This document shows, piece after piece, positions 55,005-62,090 of a DNA stretch of 64,000 nucleotides (positions are counted from its first letter, which is position 1; every line of letters starts with the position of its first letter). The translations under genes were made by a program, and so were the position numbers. Under the pieces are notes generated by a model. That model did no database searches and was not told where the DNA came from. It worked only from the letters and a program-made list of their open reading frames with translations. This DNA is from Verrucomicrobium sp. GAS474 (GTDB lineage Bacteria; Verrucomicrobiota; Verrucomicrobiia; Methylacidiphilales; GAS474), in contig NZ_LT629781.1 in assembly GCF_900105685.1 (NCBI RefSeq), positions 3,162,001 through 3,226,000 of the forward strand, read 5' to 3'.

Positions 55005-56246
55005 CTATTTTTGGCTGACCTCAATCTCGCGCACCACAGCAAACGCCTCCTCCGCGATCCGCACCGTCTCGGCAATATCGGCCTCGGTGTGGGCGGTGGA
55101 GAGGAACCAGTTGTGGTGGGGGTGGAAGAAGGCGCCCCTGGCGGTCACTTCGGCGCAGAAGCGTTGCTGGCGGCGGAAGTCGGCGTCGTCGGCGAAGGTG
55201 GGATAGGGGATGGCGGGGGGGCCGGAGGAGAGGATCGTGTAACCGTGCTTCGCCCCGGCGGCGGTGAGGCCGTCCATGAGGGCTTGGCCCCGGATCTTCA
55301 TGATCTCGACGCCGTTTTCCTTTTCCAGCAGCTGGAGGCAGGCGAGCGAGGCGGCCATGGGAGGCGGGCTGTTCCAGTAGCTGCCGGTGAGGAAGACCTT
55401 GCTGGCGGCGATCCGGAGGTCTTTCCGTCCGAGGGCGGCGGAGAGGGGGTGGCCGTTGGCGATGGCCTTGCAGAAGCAGATGAGATCGGGCTCGAAGCCG
55501 AAGTAGCGGTGGGAGCCGCCGTGGTGGAGGCGGAACCCGGCGCGGATGTCGTCGAGGATGATGACGATCCCTTCGCGGCGGCACGCTTCCTCGACGCCGC
55601 GCAGGAAGCCGTCGGCGGGGAGGATGGAGGGGGAAAAGGCGGGATGGTGGAAGGGGGTGAGGATGACCCCGGCGATCTCGCCCCGGAATTCCTTCAGCCG
55701 GGCCGTGAAGGCGTCGAGGTCGTTCCACGGGAAGGTGTGGATGTGGGCGGTGTCTTCCTCGATGACTCCGGCGTGGCCGGGGGTGCACCAGGGGGCGATG
55801 CCGTGGTAGGCCCCGGCGATCTTGAGGATCTTCTTCCGCTTGGTCTGCTCGCGGGCGACCTGGATGGCCCAGGTGGTCATGTCGGAGCCGTTCTTGCCGA
55901 AGACGGCCCAGGAAGCGAAGTCGACGCGGTCGACGAGGTACTCGGCCAGCTCGATCATGACGGGGCCGGGATGATTCACGCAGAGGGCCTCGCGGCGCTG
56001 GCGCTCGGCGGCTTCCTCGACGCCGGGGTGGCCGTGGCCGAGGACGATGGGGCCGTAGCCGCACATGTAATCGATGTATTCGTTCCCGTCGACGTCCCAA
56101 TAACGGGAGCCGGAGGCGCGGACGGCGTAGTAGGGGGAGCGGCCCGGGAGGACGGCGGCGGGGGTGGTGTGGCCGTAGATGCCGCCGGGGATGACGCGGG
56201 AGGCCCGCTCGAAGAGGGCGAGGGATTGGGAGAAGTCGCGGCCCAT
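55005..56246 (-). CDS. Class III PLP-dependent aminotransferase (GSA-aminomutase-like)
   Basis: Enzyme of 413 residues from the ATG at 56246; a GTG overlapping the previous gene is possible. PLP Lys is K260 in FCKAIANGHPLSA; the PLP-ring Asp is in ILDDIRAGFR (GSA-type consensus DE-x-x-TGFR, so slightly changed). The N-terminus PGGIYGHTTP and YIDYMCGYGPIVLGHGHP match the HemL-like group. No haem genes are nearby, so it is probably not hemL itself but a specialised aminotransferase, perhaps of the lipid cluster. It follows the SCP2-like gene by four bases. Confidence 0.9.
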   Translation of the reverse strand: MGRDFSQSLALFERASRVIPGGIYGHTTPAAVLPGRSPYYAVRASGSRYWDVDGNEYIDYMCGYGPIVLGHGHPGVEEAAERQRREALCVNHPGPVMIELAEYLVDRVDFASWAVFGKNGSDMTTWAIQVAREQTKRKKILKIAGAYHGIAPWCTPGHAGVIEEDTAHIHTFPWNDLDAFTARLKEFRGEIAGVILTPFHHPAFSPSILPADGFLRGVEEACRREGIVIILDDIRAGFRLHHGGSHRYFGFEPDLICFCKAIANGHPLSAALGRKDLRIAASKVFLTGSYWNSPPPMAASLACLQLLEKENGVEIMKIRGQALMDGLTAAGAKHGYTILSSGPPAIPYPTFADDADFRRQQRFCAEVTARGAFFHPHHNWFLSTAHTEADIAETVRIAEEAFAVVREIEVSQK

Positions 56247-56250
56247 AGAT

Positions 56251-57033
56251 TTATTCAAGGTAGTCACGGAGCCGTTCCATGACGAGGTTCAGGCCGTCGG
56301 CGAGCGGGACGAGGCCGTCGACGGTGATCTGCCCGAGGCCGACGGCGGCGTAGGTGTCGGCCTCGTCGCGGAGGGCGGCGTAGGCGACGTCGATGTCGGC
56401 GAAGGTGATCTGGACGTCGGGTCGGCGCGGGGGCTGGCTCCAGCCTGCGGTCCACGCGCCGGGACGGTTCTCGAACCAGACGGTCGCATCCGCCTCCCCG
56501 CCGATGGAAAAGGCGGCAAGGCCTTGGGGGATGCCCTTCAACGTCGCCTGGCCGAGGACGTCGTACTCGGCGAGGGGCCGGAGGCCGAGGCCCGCCGCGA
56601 TGAGGGTGAGGCGGGCATGGACGCGGCGGCCCTCGGCGGTGGCGAGGACATCGCCCTCCCCTTCGAGGACGGCCTCGAGCCGCTCGGCGACCTTGCTGAA
56701 TCCGGTCAAAAGGCCGATCCGCCATGCGCCCCAGACGGGGAGCGGAACGGCGGCGGCGTTCCCGGCGAAGAAGGCGTTCAGGTGGGCGGCGGAGAGGAAG
56801 AGGAGGGTGACGTCGGAACCGGGAAGGGCCTCCGGGACATGGGCGACGCTGCCGCCCCGGAAGGTGAGCGTCGCGGCGGGACCGTCGACGATGCGGAGGA
56901 CGATCCGGGCGTTCCACCGCGCGACGACCTCCCGCGCTGCGGCGTCCTGCGCGATGAGATCGACGAAGCAGGGGAGGACGGCGTGGAGATAGAGCCGGGC
57001 GTGGCCCTGGGAGTTGAGGGGGGCCGAACTCAT
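56251..57033 (-). CDS. SCP2-like (sterol-carrier-fold) protein
   Basis: Protein of 260 residues, no signal or membrane segment. The pattern of a hydrophobic, mixed alpha/beta sequence (ARIVLRIVDGPAATLTFRGG, SDVTLLFLSAAHLNAFFAG and a second half repeating the theme, ADATVWFENRPGAWTAGW) suggests one or two SCP2-type lipid-binding folds; this is a fold-level guess. The start overlaps the stop of the GT28 gene (ATGA), and GGAG lies eight bases upstream, so the two are translationally coupled. May hold or present the acyl substrate. Confidence 0.75.
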   Translation of the reverse strand: MSSAPLNSQGHARLYLHAVLPCFVDLIAQDAAAREVVARWNARIVLRIVDGPAATLTFRGGSVAHVPEALPGSDVTLLFLSAAHLNAFFAGNAAAVPLPVWGAWRIGLLTGFSKVAERLEAVLEGEGDVLATAEGRRVHARLTLIAAGLGLRPLAEYDVLGQATLKGIPQGLAAFSIGGEADATVWFENRPGAWTAGWSQPPRRPDVQITFADIDVAYAALRDEADTYAAVGLGQITVDGLVPLADGLNLVMERLRDYLE

Positions 57034-58172
57034 CGGAGGTTCTCCAGGGTTTGCAGGAGATCGACCGGGGTGACGCGGGGACGGACGGCCTCCATGCGGC
57101 TGAGGTAGCCCTGGCGGTGCTCGGGATGGTCGATCCAGTCGCGGAGGATCTCGGGCAGGTCGCCCGGCTTCGAGATCGAGACGGAGAGGCGGTGTTCCCG
57201 GCAGAAGCGCTCGGTGATCATCTCCTGCGGCATGATTCCGCCGAGGCGGTTGAAGAGGATCGGGCAGCCGCTCTGGATCGCCTCGTTCGTCGTCCCGGAC
57301 CCGGGCCGGGCGAGGATCGCCGAGGCGGAGCGCATCAGGAGGGCCATCTTGTCGGTCGTCGGCAGGGCGCGGACGACGATGCCCTGCCTTTCGAGGATCG
57401 GGGCCAGTTCCTCGATCCGCCAGCGGGTCGCATCGTTGCTGCCGCAGAGGGCGACGACCTGGAGGGGCCGCCCGATGCGGTGGAGGACGCGGAGGAAGCG
57501 CTCGTGGTTGTTCGCGCTGTTCGCCCCGGTGCTGAGGATGACGGTGAACTTGTCGGGATCGAGCTTCAGCGTCCCGTTCCAGAAGGCCTCGGTCTCCCGG
57601 TATTCGATCTCCGAATAGAAGCTGGGATGGAGGAGGAAGCCGCCCGCGAGGGTCTTCGCCTTCGGCATCCCGAGGTCGATCGCGGCGTCGACGGTCTCCG
57701 GCATCGAGCCGATGAAGAGGTCGGCGTCGGGATTGACCCAATGGCGGCTCATCCCGTAGCCGCCCCACATCTCGGCGCAGTAGGTGACGCACTTCACCTT
57801 GTCCCGCCCGAGGACGTGCCGGGCGATGTCGAAGAAGCCGTGGTTCGTCGAGCCGTGGACGCTGACGATGACGTCGGGCCGGAAGTTCTCCAGCACCTCC
57901 ACGTAGCGGCCCCGGCCGAGGATCCGGTGGCCGTGCTTGAACATCGCGGCGACCTCGAGGTAGTTGAAATAGACGTGATGGAGCTGGGGCCAGGTCCGCT
58001 GGATCGTGTTGTAGAGCTCGACGCCGAAACGATAGAGCCCGTGCGTCGATTCGAGGGCCGAATGGACGTCGATCTTCCACTGGGGCCGCTCCTTCGCCGT
58101 CCATTGGGCGAGGGATCGCGCCCGCATATTGTGTCCCCCCCCGGTCGAGGAGGTTAGAACCATGATTCGCAT
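57030..58172 (-). CDS. GT28-type glycosyltransferase, MGDG-synthase-like
   Basis: GT-B enzyme of 380 residues from the ATG at 58172; ATG at 58163 is also possible. The N-terminal MGDG-synthase motif STGGGHNMRARSL is followed by a C-terminal UDP-sugar site ARPGSGTTNEAIQSGCPILF. Relatives glycosylate diacylglycerol (galactosyl- or glucosyl-diacylglycerol) at the membrane. There is no membrane helix, fitting a peripheral enzyme. It lies between the HTTM-like and SCP2-like genes, so a lipid acceptor is likely. Confidence 0.9.
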   Translation of the reverse strand: MRIMVLTSSTGGGHNMRARSLAQWTAKERPQWKIDVHSALESTHGLYRFGVELYNTIQRTWPQLHHVYFNYLEVAAMFKHGHRILGRGRYVEVLENFRPDVIVSVHGSTNHGFFDIARHVLGRDKVKCVTYCAEMWGGYGMSRHWVNPDADLFIGSMPETVDAAIDLGMPKAKTLAGGFLLHPSFYSEIEYRETEAFWNGTLKLDPDKFTVILSTGANSANNHERFLRVLHRIGRPLQVVALCGSNDATRWRIEELAPILERQGIVVRALPTTDKMALLMRSASAILARPGSGTTNEAIQSGCPILFNRLGGIMPQEMITERFCREHRLSVSISKPGDLPEILRDWIDHPEHRQGYLSRMEAVRPRVTPVDLLQTLENLR

Positions 58173-58214
58173 CGCTAAAACTTGGGCCAAGATTGTACGG
58201 GCCGCCGTTCGAGG

Positions 58215-59198
58215 TCAACCGCGGTTCGCCATCCGCCGGAACAAAAATCGCGTAACCCCCACACCGGGCAGCCGTCCCCAGCAGGTCCGGCCCAGGTCGG
58301 TCGATCCCGCCCCGGCCCAGGGGGAAACCAGCAGGAGGAGCCCGGCCAGCAGCACCATCGGCAGGAAAACGATCGTGAAGATGAAATAGGTGCCGACGTG
58401 GAAGAGGATCATCGCCAGACCGACGGGGCGCAGGAGCTCGGGACGGAACGCGGCCCAGAGGGCGGCGATCTGCAGGTAAATGACCCCCAGATAGAGGATC
58501 CAGCCGACCCAATGATGGTCGATCAGCCAGACGGCGACGGCGTTCGAGGTCTGCGTCTGGTTGAGGCGGTCGGCGATCTGGTTCGAGAGGGAGTAGGGGT
58601 TGAGCACCGACGTCTCCCCGTTCCACAACTGCCAGAGGCACCCCCCCACCTTCGACATCCCCGACATGAAGTAGATGTAGAGCAGGAGGAACGTCGCGAG
58701 CCAGACGACGTGGAGGAACTGCTGCCGCACCGCCCGGTTCCGCTCCGTGAAGCCGCCCCGGGGAAGGAGGACGAAGATCAGCGAGACGAGGACCCAGCCA
58801 TGCATGCTGTGGCCGATCTTCCCGAAGGAGTTGCCGTAGGCGACATACTCGAGGACGCCGACGAAGGCCGCCGCCCGCGCCCACCGCTGCTCCGGAAAGG
58901 CGAGGGCGGCGATCGCCCCGAACAGGTAGAGCGAGAGGATCGCCGTGATCCCCTCCCCCGAATGGAGCCACGCCACCGGCCAGAGCGGCGCGACGGGGAC
59001 CCGCCCGACGATCCCTTCCCATCCGGGAATGAGCGAGGCCGCCAGGTAGACCAACCCCGCATAGAAGCACCGCACCAGGACGCGGGCGTTCCCCCACGCC
59101 TCCGTCTGGCGGCGGAACGGGGAAGGAACGGGAGCCGGAGCTTCCGTCGGTTGGGAAAACCAACGCCGGACCGAGCGGAGGAAGAAAAACGGATTCAT
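58215..59198 (-). CDS. Polytopic membrane protein, HTTM-like
   Basis: Protein of 327 residues with about seven or eight membrane helices. The layout (GKIGHSMHGWVLVSLIFVLLP, YIYFMSGMSKVGGCLWQLWNG, and a later LMILFHVGTYFIFTIVFL-type helix) resembles HTTM/vitamin-K-carboxylase-like membrane proteins; this is judged by pattern only. It carries a conserved-looking His (MHGW, HHWVGW). The preceding small gene overlaps its start by four bases (ATGA), so the pair is coupled. Function unknown. Confidence 0.8.
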   Translation of the reverse strand: MNPFFFLRSVRRWFSQPTEAPAPVPSPFRRQTEAWGNARVLVRCFYAGLVYLAASLIPGWEGIVGRVPVAPLWPVAWLHSGEGITAILSLYLFGAIAALAFPEQRWARAAAFVGVLEYVAYGNSFGKIGHSMHGWVLVSLIFVLLPRGGFTERNRAVRQQFLHVVWLATFLLLYIYFMSGMSKVGGCLWQLWNGETSVLNPYSLSNQIADRLNQTQTSNAVAVWLIDHHWVGWILYLGVIYLQIAALWAAFRPELLRPVGLAMILFHVGTYFIFTIVFLPMVLLAGLLLLVSPWAGAGSTDLGRTCWGRLPGVGVTRFLFRRMANRG

Positions 59199-59674
59199 GG
59201 GACGAAGAAGGTGCGAAGGGGGGTTTCCCGGGCCGGTTGCTTCGTCTTCCAGAGGGTGATCGGATCGGCCTCGACGGCGGTCAGGCCGTAGACCGTGCCG
59301 GGCTCCATCGCAGCTTCCAGATAGCCGCGCTGCCGGACGACTTCCGCCTCATTCCCCTCCCGGCAGGCCCTCCCCAGCCGCTGAATGACGCGGAAGAGGA
59401 CGACCGAGCGGGGGTTCCGGACGACGCCCTCGGCCTGGTTGAAGGGGAGCGGCGGGGCGAACCATTTCTCCCCCACCCGCTCGATATAGACCTGATAGCC
59501 CTTCCCGTTCGGCTCCACGGGGAAGAGGATCCAGGAATAGAACGGGAAAACCTCGAGCAGCGGTGTCCCGAGGGCGGCGAAGCCGAGGAGCGCCGCGGCG
59601 GCCAGCCCGACGGCTCCCCCGACGACGAGCCGTCGGTAGGCTCGCCAAGGAGTCCGGGGGCGACGAAGGGACAT
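59195..59674 (-). CDS. Small membrane-anchored partner of the HTTM-like protein
   Basis: Protein of 159 residues with a basic N-terminus, one membrane helix (about 17-38), then a soluble part containing VFPFYSWILFPVEPNGKGYQV. Small proteins with a (F)PFxSWxLF segment often sit beside HTTM genes. The pair arrangement (overlap ATGA) is what the sequence shows; the family link is from memory. It is the first gene of the minus-strand block and is divergent from a glycosyltransferase across 82 bases. Confidence 0.75.
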   Translation of the reverse strand: MSLRRPRTPWRAYRRLVVGGAVGLAAAALLGFAALGTPLLEVFPFYSWILFPVEPNGKGYQVYIERVGEKWFAPPLPFNQAEGVVRNPRSVVLFRVIQRLGRACREGNEAEVVRQRGYLEAAMEPGTVYGLTAVEADPITLWKTKQPARETPLRTFFVP

Positions 59675-59756
59675 CGGACGAAAATAAAAAGCGCCGGACG
59701 GCTTGGCGAGGTTTTACTTGGTTTTACTTTCTGGGGAAAACCCTCATTCTCCCCGG

Positions 59757-60845
59757 ATGGCACGGATTCTTTACGGCGTGATGGGCAACACCCACGGCCA
59801 CCTCATGCGGACGCTCTCCCTCGTCAACCGGATGCCGGAGCATGAATTCATCTTCGTCGGCGGCGGCAAGGTCGCCCTCGCCATGGCCGCGATGAAGAAG
59901 TGGAAGTGCCTCGATGTCCCCGTCCTCCGCACCGTCCACCGGAAGCAGCGGGTCTCCGTTCCCCTGACGATCGGCCAGATCATCCGCTGCCACCTCGCGA
60001 TGCCCCGCGTCGTCGACAAGATCCAGGGCCTCGTCGAGAAGTGGCAGCCCGACGTCGCCATCGTCGACCGGGAGTTCTTTCTTCCCCTCGCCGCGCAGAA
60101 GATGAACCTCGCCTGCTTCTCCGTCGACCACTCCCACGTGATGAAGGCGTGCACCTATCCGGTCCCCGATTCGCAGAAGCTCTCCTGGCGGCTGGCGATG
60201 GCGAACGACTATCTCTTCTTCGACCGGACGAAGCACAACCTCAGCGTCTCCTTCTTCCACCCCCCGATGAAGCCGGCGCGGAAATACGTCGTCGACGAGC
60301 TCTTCCCCGCCGTCGTCCGCGACGTCGTGAAGACCCGCACCCCCTCGGCCGGGGACCACATCTTCGTCTACCAGACCAGCCCCACCTTCCACCGCCTCAT
60401 CGCCACGCTGAAGGAACTGAAGCGCCCCGTCATCGTCTACGGCTTCCACAACGAGGACCGCGTCGAGGGGAACGTCACCTTCCGCGCCTACCATCCCGAG
60501 CGGATCCTCGACGACCTCGCCTCCAGCGCCTACGCCGTGGTGAACGGCGGCCACAACCTCCTCTCCGAGGCCTTCTACTACGGGAAACCGACCCTTTGCT
60601 TCCCCGTCCACACCCTGTTCGAGCAGTTCATCAACGCCTGGCACGTGAAGGAAATGGGCTTCGGCGACTACTCGACGACGCTGGAGCCGACCCCCGCCCT
60701 CTTCTCCGCCTTCGAGGCGAAGCTCGCCGAATACAGCGCGAACGTGACCGCGAAGTTCCGCGAGGGGACCGACGAACTCGTCGCCCGGATGCGCCACCTC
60801 ATCGCGAACCCCCGCGAGATCGCCCCGATCAATCCCGGCGAATAG
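59757..60845 (+). CDS. Glycosyltransferase, MJ1255/VC2487-like GT-B family
   Basis: Protein of 362 residues starting MARILYGVMGNTHGHLMRTLSL, the N-terminal loop pattern of MJ1255-type glycosyltransferases. The C-terminal donor site is VNGGHNLLSEAFYYGKPTLCFPV with the Glu of an E-x-x-x-GKP motif. No membrane segment. The second glycosyltransferase of the cluster; the next starts ten bases after its stop. Confidence 0.87.
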   Translation: MARILYGVMGNTHGHLMRTLSLVNRMPEHEFIFVGGGKVALAMAAMKKWKCLDVPVLRTVHRKQRVSVPLTIGQIIRCHLAMPRVVDKIQGLVEKWQPDVAIVDREFFLPLAAQKMNLACFSVDHSHVMKACTYPVPDSQKLSWRLAMANDYLFFDRTKHNLSVSFFHPPMKPARKYVVDELFPAVVRDVVKTRTPSAGDHIFVYQTSPTFHRLIATLKELKRPVIVYGFHNEDRVEGNVTFRAYHPERILDDLASSAYAVVNGGHNLLSEAFYYGKPTLCFPVHTLFEQFINAWHVKEMGFGDYSTTLEPTPALFSAFEAKLAEYSANVTAKFREGTDELVARMRHLIANPREIAPINPGE

Positions 60846-60854
60846 GAAGAGCCG

Positions 60855-62090
60855 GTGAAAGTCGCCTACCTCTTCATCACCTTCCCCGTCGCCTCCCAGA
60901 CCTTCCTCCAGCGGGAGATCCGGGGCGTCGCGGCGAGCGGGATCGAGGTCCACGTCCATTCCATGTGGACCCCTTCCGGCGTCCCCGCGTGGGAACCGGT
61001 CCCCGGCGTCACCCTCCACACCCACCGCCCGGGCGAGCTTTTCTCCCGGCCCGACCTCTTCCTCGTCGAGGCCGTGCGGCAGCTCGCCCACCTTCCCGCC
61101 GGTCTCGCCCACCTCCTCTCCCGCCCTCCCCGCTCCGGCGACGAGTTCAACCACGCCTTCCTCGGCCTCCTCTTCGCCCTGCGGCATGCCGCCGCCTTCC
61201 GCCTCGCCGGGTACGATCTGATCCACGGCGCCTGGGCCACCGCTCCCGCCACCGCCGCCGCGATCCTCGGAGCCTTCTGCGGCTTCCCCTTCAGCTTCGG
61301 TGCCCACGCCTACGACATCCACCGGCGTGGAGGCGACCGATTCCTCGATGCCAAGCTGAAACGGGCCGCCCTCGTCCATACGACGACGCAGATGAATGTC
61401 GATTACCTCTCCGGTCGCGTTCCCGAGGCGCGGGAGAAAATCGTCCTCTCCCGGCGCGGCCTCACCACGCTGCCCCCGCTGGATGAGATCGCCGCCCGTC
61501 CCCCGATCCCCGCCGCCGGCCCCGTCCGCATCGTCTCCGTCGGCCGCCTCGTCCCGAAGAAAGGGCAGGCCAGCCAGATCGAGGCGATCGCCCTGCTGCG
61601 CAAGGCGGGCATCGCCGCGACGCTCCGCATCGTCGGGGACGGCCCCCTTCAGGCCGAGCTTGCCGCCCGCGCCGAGGCCCTCGGCGTCGCCGACGCGGTG
61701 ACCCTCACCGGCCATCTTTCCGAGGCCGCCGTCCGCGAGGAATACCGCCGCGCCGACCTCTTCTGCCACTCCGGCATCATCGACAGCGAGGGCGACCGCG
61801 ACGGCCTCCCCAACGTCATCCCCGAGGCGATGGCCTGCGGCCTCCCCGTCGTCTCCAGCGACGCGGCGGGGACGACCGAGGCGATCCATGACGGGAAGAC
61901 CGGCCTCATCGCTCCCGGCGGCAAGCCCGAGGCCATCGCCGCCGCCGTGCGGAAGCTGGCGGGCAACGACGCCCTCTGCGCCACGATCCGCGCCGAGGCC
62001 CGCGCCTGGGTCGAGGAAAACTTCCTCGTCTCCAAAAACGCCGCGAAGCTCGCCGAGGCCTTCCGCCGGGTTACCTCTTCTCGCCCGTAG
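60855..62090 (+). CDS. Family 4 glycosyltransferase
   Basis: Protein of 411 residues starting at a GTG with AGGA upstream. The N-terminal fold has FPVASQTFLQREI, GAHAYDIH and HTTTQMN; the C-terminal half has IVSVGRLVPKKGQ and DGLPNVIPEAMACGLPVVSSDAAGTTE (donor-site motif). FPVASQTF and the E-G-x-P-N-V pattern are typical of exopolysaccharide/glycolipid WcaL-like transferases. Its end overlaps the convergent gene by 20 bases. Confidence 0.92.
   Translation: MKVAYLFITFPVASQTFLQREIRGVAASGIEVHVHSMWTPSGVPAWEPVPGVTLHTHRPGELFSRPDLFLVEAVRQLAHLPAGLAHLLSRPPRSGDEFNHAFLGLLFALRHAAAFRLAGYDLIHGAWATAPATAAAILGAFCGFPFSFGAHAYDIHRRGGDRFLDAKLKRAALVHTTTQMNVDYLSGRVPEAREKIVLSRRGLTTLPPLDEIAARPPIPAAGPVRIVSVGRLVPKKGQASQIEAIALLRKAGIAATLRIVGDGPLQAELAARAEALGVADAVTLTGHLSEAAVREEYRRADLFCHSGIIDSEGDRDGLPNVIPEAMACGLPVVSSDAAGTTEAIHDGKTGLIAPGGKPEAIAAAVRKLAGNDALCATIRAEARAWVEENFLVSKNAAKLAEAFRRVTSSRP

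Noticed and set aside
57034-59163. 5' part of a minus-strand frame that joins in frame with the SCP2-like protein
   Set aside because: The Arg/Pro-rich upstream part overlaps the GT28 and HTTM-like genes in another frame; the real start is the ATG at 57033 overlapping the GT28 stop.
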